Below the pieces are notes generated by a model. The model saw only the letters and a program-made list of their open reading frames with translations, did no database searches and was not told the origin of the DNA. A DNA stretch of 64,000 bases from Stomorhina lunata (taxonomy: Eukaryota; Arthropoda; Insecta; Diptera; Rhiniidae). The translations under genes and the position numbers were made by a program. Positions 22,801-32,043 of this stretch are shown here, piece after piece. How positions within the stretch are numbered: position 1 is the first letter of the stretch; every line of letters starts with the position of its first letter. The stretch is from positions 77,781,387 through 77,845,386 of the forward strand of contig OW121741.1 of assembly GCA_933228675.1 (NCBI GenBank). Direction: 5' to 3'.

Positions 22801-23967
22801 TTCGGTAAGCCTATAATTGCTATTGAAATCTTACTTGCAAAAATACATTTATATTTCTTTTCTATACAGAGATATGCCAAAAAGCACAAGTTAGTACTTC
22901 AAAAAGCTCTTGGTTTTCTTTCTAATAATGTTTCGGAAGTAAAAGATATCTACTCCTTGGCTATCATGGCAACTGCTTTTCAAATGGCCAAACACAATAA
23001 AGCCTCCGAAGTTCTGGAAATAATAAAGCTAAGGGCAAAAAATAAAAATGGTCTTCAATGGTGGGAAGATGATGGCACAAATGATCATACTACCAATATA
23101 GAAATTACCTCGTATATTTTGATAGCCCTTTTACACAAACCCGGTCTATATACGGATATTGCAAAATGGCTACTGGAACAACGTAATAAAAATGGTGGCT
23201 TTAGGTCAACTCAAGATACTGTTGTTGGTCTACAGGCTTTAATAAAATTTGCTCAAGTCACCGTACCACAAAATGATACTTTGATAAAAGTCAAGCACCG
23301 GGCTTTAGGCACACAAAACCAGGAAGTAGAAACTGGTATTTTGGGTCTGGATTCGGAAAATGTCGAAACTTTGCAACACCTGCAGGTAAATTTAAATGAT
23401 TTTAAGTTGATTTCATCTAACCTAAAAATCGTTTCTTCTTTTCAGCTACCACCTACCACAAGATCCATAAACATTAAACTTTCCGGAACTGGCAACATTT
23501 TCATACAATTTTCCTATCAATATCAAAAATCTCTTGAAAGACGTCGTAGCATCTCTAGTGATGCCCATATAACACCAAAAAGTTTTATACTCACAGCAAA
23601 GGCAGATTTGGAAGATAATTCTCTGACCATGGACTTAGAGCTCTGTATTGTATATACGCCCTTAAGTGATGTAAAATTGTCCAAGACCAATATGATTGTT
23701 GTAGAAATCGATTTACCCTCTGGCTATATTGTCAACACGAACACAATTGATGATCTTATAAATGGCGAATTTGTGGACCGTATTGAAAATGAGCAGCCGA
23801 ATAAAATATCTTTATATTTCGAATATATCGAAGCGAATGAAGAGAAATGTATTAATATACAGGCCGATAAAAAGGATGATGTTAGAGATTTGAAACCTTC
23901 GTCGATTGTTGTTTACGATTATTATTCGGAGCGTCGGGAGGTAGTCACCTATGAAATTGGTAAATAA
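10865..23967 (+). CDS. Tep: TEP-B: complete thioester-containing protein gene, 9 exons
   Basis: Exons: 10865-10935, 10998-11412, 11483-12309, 12374-12635, 12699-12975, 21529-21637, 21718-22804, 22870-23385, 23446-23967. They join in frame to about 1361 residues, close to the usual size of insect TEPs. Order: signal peptide (1 to about 23, core KLFLILNFL); macroglobulin domains 1-6 (to about 620) including YKPSELLKYRVILLDRHARP and ILPKFKTYIE; the bait-like region across exons 5/6; FPESWIF and the next macroglobulin domain; CUB-like part; thioester domain with GCGEQ at residues 880-884; C-terminal domain to the stop. The start ATG is chosen because it heads a signal peptide and the junction gives GSYTINAPG. 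Intron 5 is 8.55 kb and full of transposons. Likely a secreted immune opsonin. Just after the thioester it has MINFAPN where the other copies have MIHFAPN. Confidence 0.92.
13207..14792 (-). mobile_element. Intact Tc1-like transposon with TA target site
   Basis: Inverted repeats begin CAGTGGTAGAAAATCGTTTGG at 13207 and end with the complement at 14792, each flanked by TA (13205-13206 and 14793-14794). The element is 1586 bp with one full-length transposase gene on the minus strand. It sits in intron 5 of TEP-B. The matching site in TEP-C (about 35812) reads GAAATGATGGACT without the element, so it inserted after the duplication. Confidence 0.92.
13456..14451 (-). CDS. Tc1 family transposase, 331 aa, intact
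   Basis: Cut-and-paste transposase acting at the element's inverted repeats in the nucleus. Two helix-turn-helix regions are visible, SNREIARLINRSEKVVRNFL near residues 24-43 and TCREIKEKL..NRTIANVL near 79-100. The catalytic triad is D146 (IFSDEKKF), D233 (QQDNA) and E268 (SPDCNPIENLWG); 34 residues separate the last two, the DD34E spacing of Tc1 elements. GGGSVMVW is the usual family signature. Length is normal and there is no frame break, so it could encode active enzyme. It is antisense to the host gene TEP-B. Confidence 0.93.
   Translation of the reverse strand: MGSGKRLNESEKIFIENLKKDGKSNREIARLINRSEKVVRNFLKLGKKYGIKAPTKGNSKLTVRQKGQVRFEATKNRLTCREIKEKLSLPVTNRTIANVLNATSTIRWKKVKSKPCLTKVHKEKRLLFAKTHMSWTNEWKNVIFSDEKKFNLDGPDCYSCYWHDLEQNNVVRSKRNFGGGSVMVWEAFSYNFKLPICFITTRMNSQMYLELLDDVLITALDDNPDAEYIFQQDNAAIHVSRQSMEWFSSKNINLLPWPACSPDCNPIENLWGILASKVYEKGRQFSSVNDLKAKIKECWSNIDIEILKKLVDSMSNRIFDVIRNDGGHTKY
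14900..16207. mobile_element. Foldback-like element with long inverted repeats
   Basis: 14905-14953 and 16152-16200 are 49-nt inverted copies that look perfect (CGATATACCCTCAAAATCG on the outside). Similarity continues inward for roughly 300 bp per arm, with runs such as ATCATAAAAATATTTT and TTTTTTTCGATTTTTTCA. The centre (about 15250-15850) is AT-rich. Short frames inside are low-complexity and not convincing genes. It is absent from the matching part of TEP-C intron 5. No superfamily could be assigned. Confidence 0.7.
16270..17140. repeat. Duplicated intron block (TEP-B copy) with tRNA-like piece
   Basis: Matches TEP-C intron 5 at 35817-36530 and, in part, TEP-A left flank 4010-4500. At about 16625-16680 (and 36295-36360) there is a tRNA-like stretch with a B-box-like AGTTCGATCCC in the better copy followed by an A-run, suggestive of a SINE. 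The copies differ by many substitutions. Confidence 0.5.
17150..18270 (-). mobile_element. Decayed LINE L1 copy
   Basis: 17150-17345 matches the RT tail and 17480-18270 matches the RT and endonuclease-RT linker of the full-length L1. A 130-bp foreign repeat (17346-17478, also at 37885-38025) interrupts it. Recognisable pieces are RLKKNKSAGADGLPSELFKA near 17850 and ERRVFKQIE near 17960. Multiple stops and deletions make it non-functional. Confidence 0.7.
18275..18345 (-). mobile_element. Short fragment of the L2 LINE 3' end
   Basis: CTTGACTTCCAGTGGAACAT and GGGCC match the L2 3' terminus at 50314-50345. It is a small relic next to the L1 copy. Confidence 0.45.
18312..18614 (-). CDS. Unrecognised small ORF with signal-peptide-like start
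   Basis: From the ATG at 18614 the minus strand encodes about 100 residues. It begins MSIFRILVCFLFLVRVVYVK, a plausible signal peptide, followed by a Leu/Ala-rich part (LALAMLKAWQETT, LLRQLAQGFC). I do not recognise the family. The C-terminus runs into the LINE fragment at 18275-18345, so the gene, if real, is truncated or fused to transposon sequence. Nothing ties it to the TEP genes; it lies antisense in TEP-B intron 5. A chance ORF is quite possible. Confidence 0.25.
   Translation of the reverse strand: MSIFRILVCFLFLVRVVYVKMTIDARPLVANLTIMALDSSSIDLALAMLKAWQETTLQNILLQGVIMPEIPLLRQLAQGFCARIWCQLYLWKNILMNETN
18665..18914. repeat. Partial copy of dispersed repeat D
   Basis: Matches 27117-27379, sharing GTATTAGGATCGTTTGCACG and ending at the same AAATTGCTAGCTGGGA border, after which the two copies diverge. 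Non-coding. Confidence 0.6.
19200..19860 (+). mobile_element. 3' fragment of a CR1/Jockey-like LINE
   Basis: Frames at 19215-19436 and 19458-19856 encode the conserved tail after the reverse transcriptase of this family: KCLGFLKWCK, ICTTYIRPKIEYNSHV, LLNRVQETA, LFYRYYNGMCSEEI and the terminal RSFKSNIHKHY. A stop at 19434 breaks the frame. The paralogous copy at 5130-5745 sits at the same place relative to TEP-A. Confidence 0.75.
19963..20744 (+). mobile_element. Dispersed repeat family B, copy 2 (0.78 kb, both ends defined)
   Basis: Starts ACAAGTAAGAAAAGCTATAG with a hairpin near the end, and ends in a hairpin with arms TATACCCTTTCCACC and GGTGGTGAAGGGTATA. TEP-A's flank at 5766-5790 has the uninterrupted ACTGACAAAAGAAA..AAATACAATT, so the ends are fixed by comparison. 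The insertion lies in an A-run, so any target duplication is undetectable. No coding capacity. Confidence 0.75.
21070..21310 (+). pseudogene. Mariner-type transposase C-terminal relic
   Basis: The translation retains a DALNHEIRCCIDEINEALLQ-like stretch, the C-terminal helix seen in mariner-type transposases that pair with long inverted repeats. Related relics lie at 6330-6500 and 46650-46920. There is no catalytic region. Confidence 0.45.
22394..22408 (+). other. Thioester motif GCGEQ of TEP-B
   Basis: Encodes GCGEQ at residues 880-884 of the complete protein, with PT before and NMINFAPN after. Confidence 0.97.
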
Positions 23968-24009
23968 ATTAGGTTTGAAGCTCGATATGTTTTTAGTTAT
24001 TAGTATAGC

Positions 24010-24027
24010 AATAAATAAATAAATAAA
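24010..24027 (+). promoter_or_regulatory. Candidate poly(A) signals of TEP-B
   Basis: Overlapping AATAAA hexamers about 45-55 nt after the stop codon at 23967. Confidence 0.5.
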
Positions 24028-24095
24028 ATACTTTTCTTAAACTTATGTATGTATATATATGGGCAATATTAGAACTGAAAATAATTTAAACAATA

Positions 24096-25812
24096 ACAAG
24101 TTAAAGTGTTATATTCGGCTGCGCCGAATCTTATATACCCACCATCAAGTTGTACGAGAGTGCAGCAGATTCAAAATGTTGACTTAATGTGGTATTGTTG
24201 GTAAAATATTTGGACTAAATTCGGTTGCAGGAGCTTTATAGTTTAACATTTAAAAATATGTAAGTGGTTTCCCGAGTATTTACTTAGAACAAAATTAGTT
24301 ATTGTAACCGGGTATGGTTTTACATTCATAAGTTTTAAATACTTTTCGTTTAACTTAATATTTAGTTAGGATAAGGATGTTGATAGTAATACGACAGGTC
24401 CATATATTTTGTTAGGAGTTTCTAATGCATCTAAAGTCTGAACACCACCGAATCTTTTTGATTGCAGATATAAAAATGGGATGTTATATAAATATAAGAA
24501 TTATAGCCAAATGTTGACCGATTGTAACAAAATTGTACACACTGGTTGGTTTTTACATAGAGCTTGTTCTAGCAAAATTTAGTGGCCATAGCTGAAATAG
24601 TTTCTAATTTAATAGCTTTTAACTGGCCTTTGCTACATTTTTTTTTTTTTTTTGTTGTTTCCGGGAGTGTTTTTTATATGAAAGCTATAGTCAAATATGG
24701 ACTGATTGCTATAAAATTTGATATTTAAACTGATCAAAAATTGCATAAAATTTCCCTATTTTAAATTAAGTCGTCATAGCTATTACTATTGTACTCAATT
24801 TATCAGCATTTATGTATTTCCCGGATCGGGGTTATATGGGAGCTCTAACTTAATGTGAACCAATTTTGTGCATTTTCAATACACAACTTTTTCAAGATAT
24901 CCAAAATACTTTTGAAAAGTTTTGTCCCTCTAGCTCTTTTCTCTAAGGCGCTATTGCGCTTTTATCTGACAGACAGACGGACATAAACCATAAGTTTCCA
25001 TAAGATTTTTATATGGGAGCTGTGGTCAAATGGTGACCGATTGTGAGAAAATTCAGCATACTGGCTGGCATTGACATAAGACTTCCTTGTGCTTAATTTA
25101 GTCTTTCTAGCTCTTGTAGTTAAGGAGATATTATGCTTTTATCTGACGGACAGACGACCATAAAACCCCCTTTTTTTTGAATTTTTGTTTTTCCGTAAGT
25201 TTTTTATATGAGAGCTATGGTCAAATGGTGACCGATTGTGACAAAATTTTACACACTGGCTGACATTGACATAAGACTTTCTTGTGAAAAATTTAGTGGT
25301 TATATCGGTTATACTTTTAGATTTATGGACATTTAAGTGTATTTTAGGTGAAATTTAGGCTGTTTTTATAAGTTTTTTGTATGGGAGCTATGGCTAAATG
25401 TGAACCGATTTTGAATTTTATATGCTGACTGGGGCTTATGTATAACTTCTATATACCAAATTTTATCATCATAGCTGTTGTATTTTGTTATTTATTAGCA
25501 AATAAGCCATTAGCCTAGGCGAGGTTATACACGTGAGCTATGGTCAAATGTTAACCGATTTTGCCCAATTTCAATACCAAAATTTTCTCAGAAATTAAGA
25601 ATGTTTCTTCTAAGTTTCAGTGAGCTAGCTTCTTTCGTTTAGGCGTTATTGTGATTTCAACAGACAGACAGACGGACATCGCCCAATCGTCTTAGAATTT
25701 CATAGGTATTCAGAATATACTTCTATTTTGGTTTTTGAGCCAAAATTAAGGAAATTACAAACGGAATGACAATCTCAGTATACCCCCCATTATTTTTAAT
25801 GGTGGGTATAAA
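24096..25812 (+). mobile_element. Dispersed repeat family A, copy 1
   Basis: Begins AACAAGTTAAAGTGTTATA, followed by a hairpin with arms ATTCGGC and GCCGAAT, then TATACCCACCATCAA. It ends with a hairpin with arms TATACCCCCCATTA and TAATGGTGGGTATA. The interior repeats a 200-250 bp theme (TATGGGAGC..GGTCAAATGTGAACCGATT..) and includes CAGACAGACAGACGGACATCG. No ORF. Related copies lie at 27908-29738 (-) and 44676-46580 (rearranged). The plan resembles family B but the sequence differs. Confidence 0.65.
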
Positions 25813-26496
25813 AACCTACATCAAATCTAGTAGATAAACTATTTAACTTTCAGTGTAAATTAATCAGAATAAAGTGTCTAAGGTTTGAATTCTTAAATTT
25901 TCGATTCAAAGGGACTTACGTGAACATCATTGGCCTTGTTAAACGAGATACCCTAAGTGTTCATATGCATTGTTAAAGGCTCGTCCGTATCGCGGACTGC
26001 AATCGCAACAAAATATTTATGATTTGTTTAGAATATACCCGGTTCAAAAATTTTATAAAAACTTGAAGTCATAAATAGTAAAAATTTAATTTATGATTGA
26101 TTTAACAATTAACAATAGAAACAAATTATTTGTTTGTTTTTATAAGTTAAAGTACACACGTGACTTATTATTTCTATTTTGCGCTAGAGGCAAAATCTAA
26201 AAGTTGTACAAGTATGACGGAATACTGAAGTATCGAAACTTGTTTCATATTCTCTAAATCTAGAGATAGACAATTGTTGGCGTTCTAATGTATCCAGTGA
26301 CTTTGATAACCTAAAAATCATTTGTTTTATTTTCTCCTTTAAAACTATTTATAGGGTGCCTATACATGCGAGGTTTGCCTTTAATGTTTCGAGATAAAAG
26401 AAAACAGTTCAATAGACTTTTGCATACATGTAAAGCAATTTTTAAAGCAGTATTTATTCTGGGAACCCCTAAAAATGCACTTTAGATGTATTAACC
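25813..26496. other. Unassigned intergenic DNA
   Basis: AT-rich, no convincing ORF, RNA gene or repeat boundary recognised. Confidence 0.5.
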
Positions 26497-27379
26497 CAGC
26501 TGGAATTTTTGGAAAATTTAAATCATATATGAGTCTTTTTTGACTTCACTGCACGATTAAAATGATCATTTATAAAATCACTTATGAGTCAAAAATGATA
26601 TTTTTATGTGAGAAAATGTTACCCTTCATGCTACTCTTCAAAAAGAGTCATTAATGACTCGTTTTTCTGATTAGAATATGACTGTACACATTTTGCTAGA
26701 TTTGTTAAAAAAAAGAATACAACTTTTTATTACTTAACACAGTATATCTATTTTTAGAACAAGTCATATCTATTTTGTGAACAGTGAAGTTGCGTTAATA
26801 ATCACAGAAATTGATGTTGTCGGGACCGAGGATCGAACCTAGGCTGCTGAATATGATTTGTAATGCTAAGTAGTCAACGTGCTAAACAACTAAGCCACAT
26901 CACCCATAATGAGATACAAGTGTTTTTGTGGCATTTTTTTATCACCTAAAAAGCGTTATATTACGCACATTTTACAAGATTTTTTTGTGCTATTTGAAAC
27001 TAGTCGCTTGCTAAACGTCTATGAGTCTTTTTGTACACTCTTTTGATCACCAAACTGATTGCACACATTCCGCTTTCAAATAGTCGCTTTCAAGGTGTTA
27101 ATTCTTTTTGTGGTCTTTTTTGATCACCAAACGGAGTAAAATAGCATAAAAAACAGTCGTATTAGGATCGTTTGCACGATAATATTTTGACTGCACACAT
27201 TCTGCAATAATTGTTTGTGCTTTTGTAAACTAGTGGTTTACATAGCGTTTTAAGGAGTCTTTTTGGAATCTTTTTTATATCTTGGTGATTTAATCAGTTT
27301 GTGATCATCTATACGAATCCCAAAAAACTCATTTTGCTGATATTATCGTCAACAATCACCAAATTGCTAGCTGGGAACC
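26497..27379. repeat. Dispersed repeat D with short imperfect inverted ends
   Basis: The left end CCCAGCTGGAATTT is roughly the inverse of the right end AAATTGCTAGCTGGG. The right 260 bp recur at 18665-18914 and stop at the same base. Inside is a tRNA-like stretch on the minus strand. It may be a non-autonomous DNA element; the left border is uncertain. Confidence 0.45.
26820..26905 (-). other. tRNA-like sequence (pseudo-tRNA or SINE head)
   Basis: On the minus strand there is TGGCTTAGTTGTTTAGCAC (A-box-like) and, about 40 nt on, GGTTCGATCCTCGG (B-box-like). Stem pairing in the acceptor and T arms is poor, so it is not a working tRNA gene. It may be the head of a tRNA-derived SINE. Confidence 0.4.
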
Positions 27380-27539
27380 TAGGGTTGCCAGACAGGCTGG
27401 ATTCGGCTGGATTGTCCAGCTTTATTAGCACTTGTCCAGTGTCAAGCTAAAATTTAATTTGTCCAGCTAAAAGTTGAAGACTTCAATTTTTTTATTTTTT
27501 TAAAGAAAAACTATCTTTATGATAATGAACGCAAAAGTG

Positions 27540-27907
27540 TCTCCAGAATTTGACTTAGCGTGAAGATCTGGCCAGTGGTAGATTTACACGGTCTAAAGCC
27601 AAACTATTAGGTTCCAATTATTTCGTTAACTTTTATCTTTCACACATATGGTCGATATTATCTTATATGCAATAGAAATAAGACTTATACCTTTATAATT
27701 GACACATACAGTTTTATCTTATTTGTTTGTGGACTGGGCTGGACAAAGAACACTGAGACTCCAATTGTCCGGCATACGTTCTTCTAGCCATATGGTTTTT
27801 ATAAACTGGGACATACTCCTTATCAACTTAACACTTCTTGCCTTAAAAAGCTCTTTAGGCAAACCATCGGCACCTGCAGATTTGTTACTTTTCAGTTTAA
27901 AGCAAGT
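27540..27907 (-). mobile_element. LINE L1 reverse-transcriptase fragment
   Basis: Matches 1770-2130 of the full-length L1 (minus strand), including the LPKELFK-like stretch near 27850. Stops and indels abound. It lies inside the hAT element. Confidence 0.65.
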
Positions 27908-29738
27908 TATTTATACCCACCATCAAAAAGAATGGGGGGTATATTGAGATTGTCATTCCGTTTGTAATTTCCTTAATATTGGCTCAAAAGCCAAAAACGA
28001 TATATATTCTGAATCCTTATGAAATTCTAAGACGATTGAGCGATGTCCGTCTGTCTGTCTGTCTGTCTGTTGAAATCACGATAACGCCTAAACGAAAGGA
28101 GCTAGCTCACTGAAACTTAGTAAAAATATTCTTCATCTTTGAAAAAATGTTGGTATTGAAATTGGGCAAAATCGGTTCACATTTGACCATAGCTCCCGTA
28201 TAACCTCGTCTAGGCTAATCGCTTATTTGTTAATAAATGACAAATTATAGCAGCTATGATGACAAAATTTGGTATATAGAAGTTTTACATTAGCCCTAGA
28301 CAGCGTGTAAAATTTCATCAAAATCGGTTCACATTTAGCCATAGCTCCCATACAAAAAACTTACGAAAACAGCCTAAATTTCACCTAAAATACACTTAAA
28401 TGCCAATAAATCTAAAAGTGTAACAGATATAACTAAATTTGGCACAAGAAAGTCTTATGCCAATGCCAGCCAGTGTGCAAAATTTTGTCGCAATCGGTCA
28501 CCATTTGACCTAGCTCCCATATAAAAAACTTACGAAAATACAAAAATTCAAAAAGAAAAGGGAATTTATGTCCGTCTGTCCGTCAGATAAAATCGTGATA
28601 GCTCCTTAACTACAAGAGCTAGTAAAATTAAATTAAGCACAAGGAAGTCTTATGTCAATGTCAGCCAGTGTGCAAAATTTTGTCACAATCGGTCACCATT
28701 TTACCATAGCTCCCATATGAAAAACTTATGGAAACACAAAAATACATAAAGAAAAGGTTGTTTATGTCCGTCTGTCCGTCAGATGAAAGCTCGATAGCGC
28801 CTTAACGAAAAGAGCTAGAGAGACAAAGTTTTACAAAAGTATTTTGGATATCTTGAAAAAGATGTGTGTTGAAAATGGACAAAATCGGTTCAAATTTAGT
28901 TAGAGCTCCCATATAACCCCGCACCGGGAAACACATTAATGCTGATAAATTGAATACAATTGTAATAGCTATGACGATTAAATTTAAAAAAGGGAAGTTT
29001 TATGCAATTTTTGATCAGTTTATCAAATTTTATAGGAATCAGTCCATATTTGACTTTAGCTTTCATATAAAAAACACTCACGGAAACCAAAAATTTTAGC
29101 AAAGGCCAGTTAAAAGCTTTTAAATTAGAAACTATGATAGCTATGGCCACTAAATTTTGCAAGAATAAGCTCTATATATATACCAGCCAGTGTGTAAAAT
29201 TTGGCTATAATTCTTATATATATAGCATCCCCTTTTTATATCTACAATCAAAAAGATTTGGAGGTACATTCATTATATTAAGATTGCACCTATGAAATTA
29301 GATAGGCATCAATCAATGTTCAGCCCGGACTTTAAATATGATGAATGCATTAGCAACTCCTAACGAAATATATGGACCTGCCGTATTACTATTAACGTGT
29401 TTAGCCTAACTACATATTAATCACAACGAAAAGTATTTAACAACTTATTAATGTAAAACTATACCTGGTTATGAGACCGAATTTTGATCAAAGTAAATAC
29501 TGGGGAAACCACTAAAATATTTTTAAATGTTGAACTATAAAGCTACGGCAGCCGAATTTAGTCCAAAGGTTTTACCAACAATACCAATTAGCTTAGCGAT
29601 GTTTCCAGTTTTGGTGCAGATTTTGAATTAGCTGCACCCTTGTAGATATATGAGATATATTTCTAAATTTAACACAACTTGATGGTGGGTATATAAGATT
29701 CGGCACAGCCGAATATAACACTCATACTTGTTTTTTTT
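27908..29738 (-). mobile_element. Dispersed repeat family A, copy 2 (inverted)
   Basis: Reads as the reverse of copy 1, from TATACCCACCATCAAAAAG to GATGGTGGGTATATAAG and the ATTCGGC/GCCGAAT hairpin, ending in ACTTGTT. A CTGT microsatellite (28045-28071) replaces the shorter GACAGACAGACGG of copy 1. Short frames are not genes. Confidence 0.65.
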
Positions 29739-29831
29739 TATTAATGTCCAGCTAATTTTTGGGTTGTCAAGCTTTGTTTTACCTTATGTCCAGCTTTTTC
29801 CGGGTTTGTGTCTGGCAACCCTATGGGAACC

Positions 29832-30135
29832 TCTTCTTGAGGTATTCAAAAACTTTGACCTCGTGATTTGAGGTCAAAGGACTAGACGGCATATAACTCA
29901 TTAACTCGACTCGATTTGATAGGCAGCAGTACTGAATTTGATTAAAGCGTTCAAAACCCATGTTTTGAAGGTGACTTAAGAGGAATGAAAAAACTGCTAT
30001 GACAAGTGATTTGAACGAATTGTTTTAAACGTCATATTACGAAAAACAAATAAGTACAGGGTTATCCATTTTGCGGTTACAAAAGTAAACGTAAATAAAA
30101 CACATAAAAAATATTTTTTTTTATGATATTTCTTT
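29832..30135. other. Unassigned intergenic DNA
   Basis: About 300 bp with no recognised ORF, RNA or repeat. Confidence 0.5.
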
Positions 30136-30927
30136 TTATACCCTTCACCATCATAGGCGGAAAGGGTATATTGGGTTTGTGTTGATGTTTGTAACGCATA
30201 GAAATATTGGTCTGAGACTCACCTTTTAATATACCATTCGATTTACAATCATTCCCTAAGTTGTTTTAACAGTGTCCGTCCGTCTGGGTAGCCTGTTATC
30301 CATGTAAGCTTGTTATCATTGTACAAGTCGTAACTTTAAAGATAATTCGATGAAATTTAGCACAAGGACGATTCCTATACATTTTGGGCCAAATCGGACT
30401 ACTATTTCGGGTACATCCCATAGTGATAGCTTCCCGGAATAGAGTTTTTGGTCCTTTGCACCCACAAATTTAGTTGTATTTTAATAATATTCAGCAAAAA
30501 TATAGCTTATGATAACCTTAATTAGTGTACCTAATTTTGTATGAATCGGCCCCTATTTGACCATACCTCCCATACAAGACACATTCTCAAAAGACATTTA
30601 TATATCAATAAAAGCACAAAAACGTTTATAACTCTAAAGATAAATGCACTTGATTACTAAGACTTTGCACAGATAAATATTTTGTGAATATAAACCAATA
30701 ACCAAAATTTGGTAGCAAGCGGTCCACAATTGACCTTAGCTCCCATATCAGGCCCTTAGCCGGAAATGACATAAATCTCGAAATTTTGCAAAAATAACAC
30801 ATAGTATATGTCTGTATGTCTCTAAGACTTAAGGAAAACGTGCTAAATTGTTGGTCCATATTTGACCTTAGTAGTGAAGGGTATGATATAGTCGAGCTTG
30901 ACCGACTATAGCTTTTCTTACTTGTTT
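30136..30927 (-). mobile_element. Dispersed repeat family B, copy 3 (inverted)
   Basis: Begins with the TATACCCTTCACC / GGCGGAAAGGGTATA hairpin and ends with the TATAGTCG / CGACTATA hairpin and CTTACTTGTTT, the mirror of copy 2. About 0.79 kb, no coding capacity. Confidence 0.7.
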
Positions 30928-30963
30928 ATTATAAGGTTTGATCGTTAACATTATATGTGAAAC

Positions 30964-31765
30964 CAGGGACCGAAAATAATTGTTATTTTTGAATTTTTGA
31001 ATAAAAAAGCAACCGCAAGGAAATGTCGGAGTATTAAACCAAGTATACCATTTTGATAGTCTTAGACCAAATTTTCATAAAATGCGATGCTTGCTAAAAA
31101 TCTGATTTTTATTTTTTTAGAAAAAAAATAACAGTTATTTTGTGATTTTTATTTTTTTGAGAAAAAATAATAGTTATTTTTAACTTTTATTTTTTTTTTG
31201 AGCAAAAATAAAAGTTATTTTTGAACTTTTATTTTTTTTTAAGAAAAAATAACTGTTATTTTTGGCTTTTACTATATCGAGCATAAATAAAAGTTAGTTT
31301 TTGAGTTTTATTTTTTCGAGCGGAAATAAAAGTTATTTTTTGACTTTATTTTTTCGAGCAGAAATAAAAGTTATTTTTGTGTTTTTAACCCCAATTATGA
31401 TTGCAAAATTCAACTTCATTCATTTTTGAGCACATGCAAATTATTTTCACTGAAAAATTATCTTTGTTTGAAAAAATTTTTCAATGAGTTTATCATAAAA
31501 TCAAACAAAAATAACATTTATTTCTACTCGAAAAAATAAAAATCAAAAAATAACTTTTATTCTTGCTTGAAAAAATAAAAGTCAAAAATAACGGTTATTT
31601 TTGCTCGAAAAAATAAAATTTAAAAGATAACTTTTATAACTGTTATTTTTTATCGAAAATTAAGTCAAAAAAAAAACTTTTATTTCTGCTCGAAAAAATA
31701 AAATTAAAAAAATAAGTTTTATTTTCTGACTTTTACGATAAAAGTTATAACAGTTACGGTCCCTG
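30964..31765. mobile_element. hAT-type foldback element built of AATAAAAGTTATTTTT-like repeats
   Basis: The ends are CAGGGACCG at 30964 and CGGTCCCTG at 31765, flanked by the 8-bp duplication TGTGAAAC (30956-30963 and 31766-31773). The inside is 30-50 bp A/T-rich units on the left half (about 31100-31380) and their inverse on the right half (about 31490-31740), so the whole element can fold back. There are no ORFs of its own. The insertion splits the mariner relic below. Confidence 0.8.
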
Positions 31766-32035
31766 TGTGAAACACTACATCATTTAAATGACCACCACCC
31801 GAAATGTTGCAACCATTGATTCTTTTGAGATAATTTTCGACCACTTTTTGACACATATTGGGCGGTATTTCTGCCATAATTAAAGTTAAAGGTTTGTCTG
31901 CATAAACACGGTCTAATGGTGTCAAATCGCATGATCTTGGTGGCCAGTTGATATCGTCACAATAAGAAATTTCGCGGCCAGGAAATATCTCTTGCAATAA
32001 AGCCATATTCGCTCGAGTTGTGTTAAATTCTAGCT
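31766..32035 (-). pseudogene. Relic DD41D-like mariner transposase (C-terminal part)
   Basis: The minus-strand frame has NWPPRSCDLTPLD, the third-catalytic-residue region of the same type as the DD41D mariners nearby, followed by IMAEIPPNMCQKVVENYLKR and GGHLNDVVFHT. It is a different subfamily from the three fuller copies. Its 3' tail continues at 30928-30963, beyond the hAT insertion. Confidence 0.7.
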
Positions 32036-32043
32036 TTTTGCTT

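Larger units (their letters stand above)
27380..29823. mobile_element. hAT-type element hosting nested repeats
   Basis: Terminal inverted repeat TAGGGTTGCCAGACA starts at 27380 and its complement ends at 29823. The 8-bp duplication TGGGAACC lies on both sides (27372-27379 and 29824-29831). The 8-bp duplication and the TAGGG start suit the hAT superfamily. About 150 bp on the left and 85 bp on the right are its own; both carry TGTCCAGCT repeats. The middle is filled by an L1 fragment and a family A repeat. No transposase remains. Confidence 0.8.

Noticed and set aside
26820..26905. Functional tRNA gene
   Set aside because: The acceptor and T stems pair poorly despite good A and B box matches.
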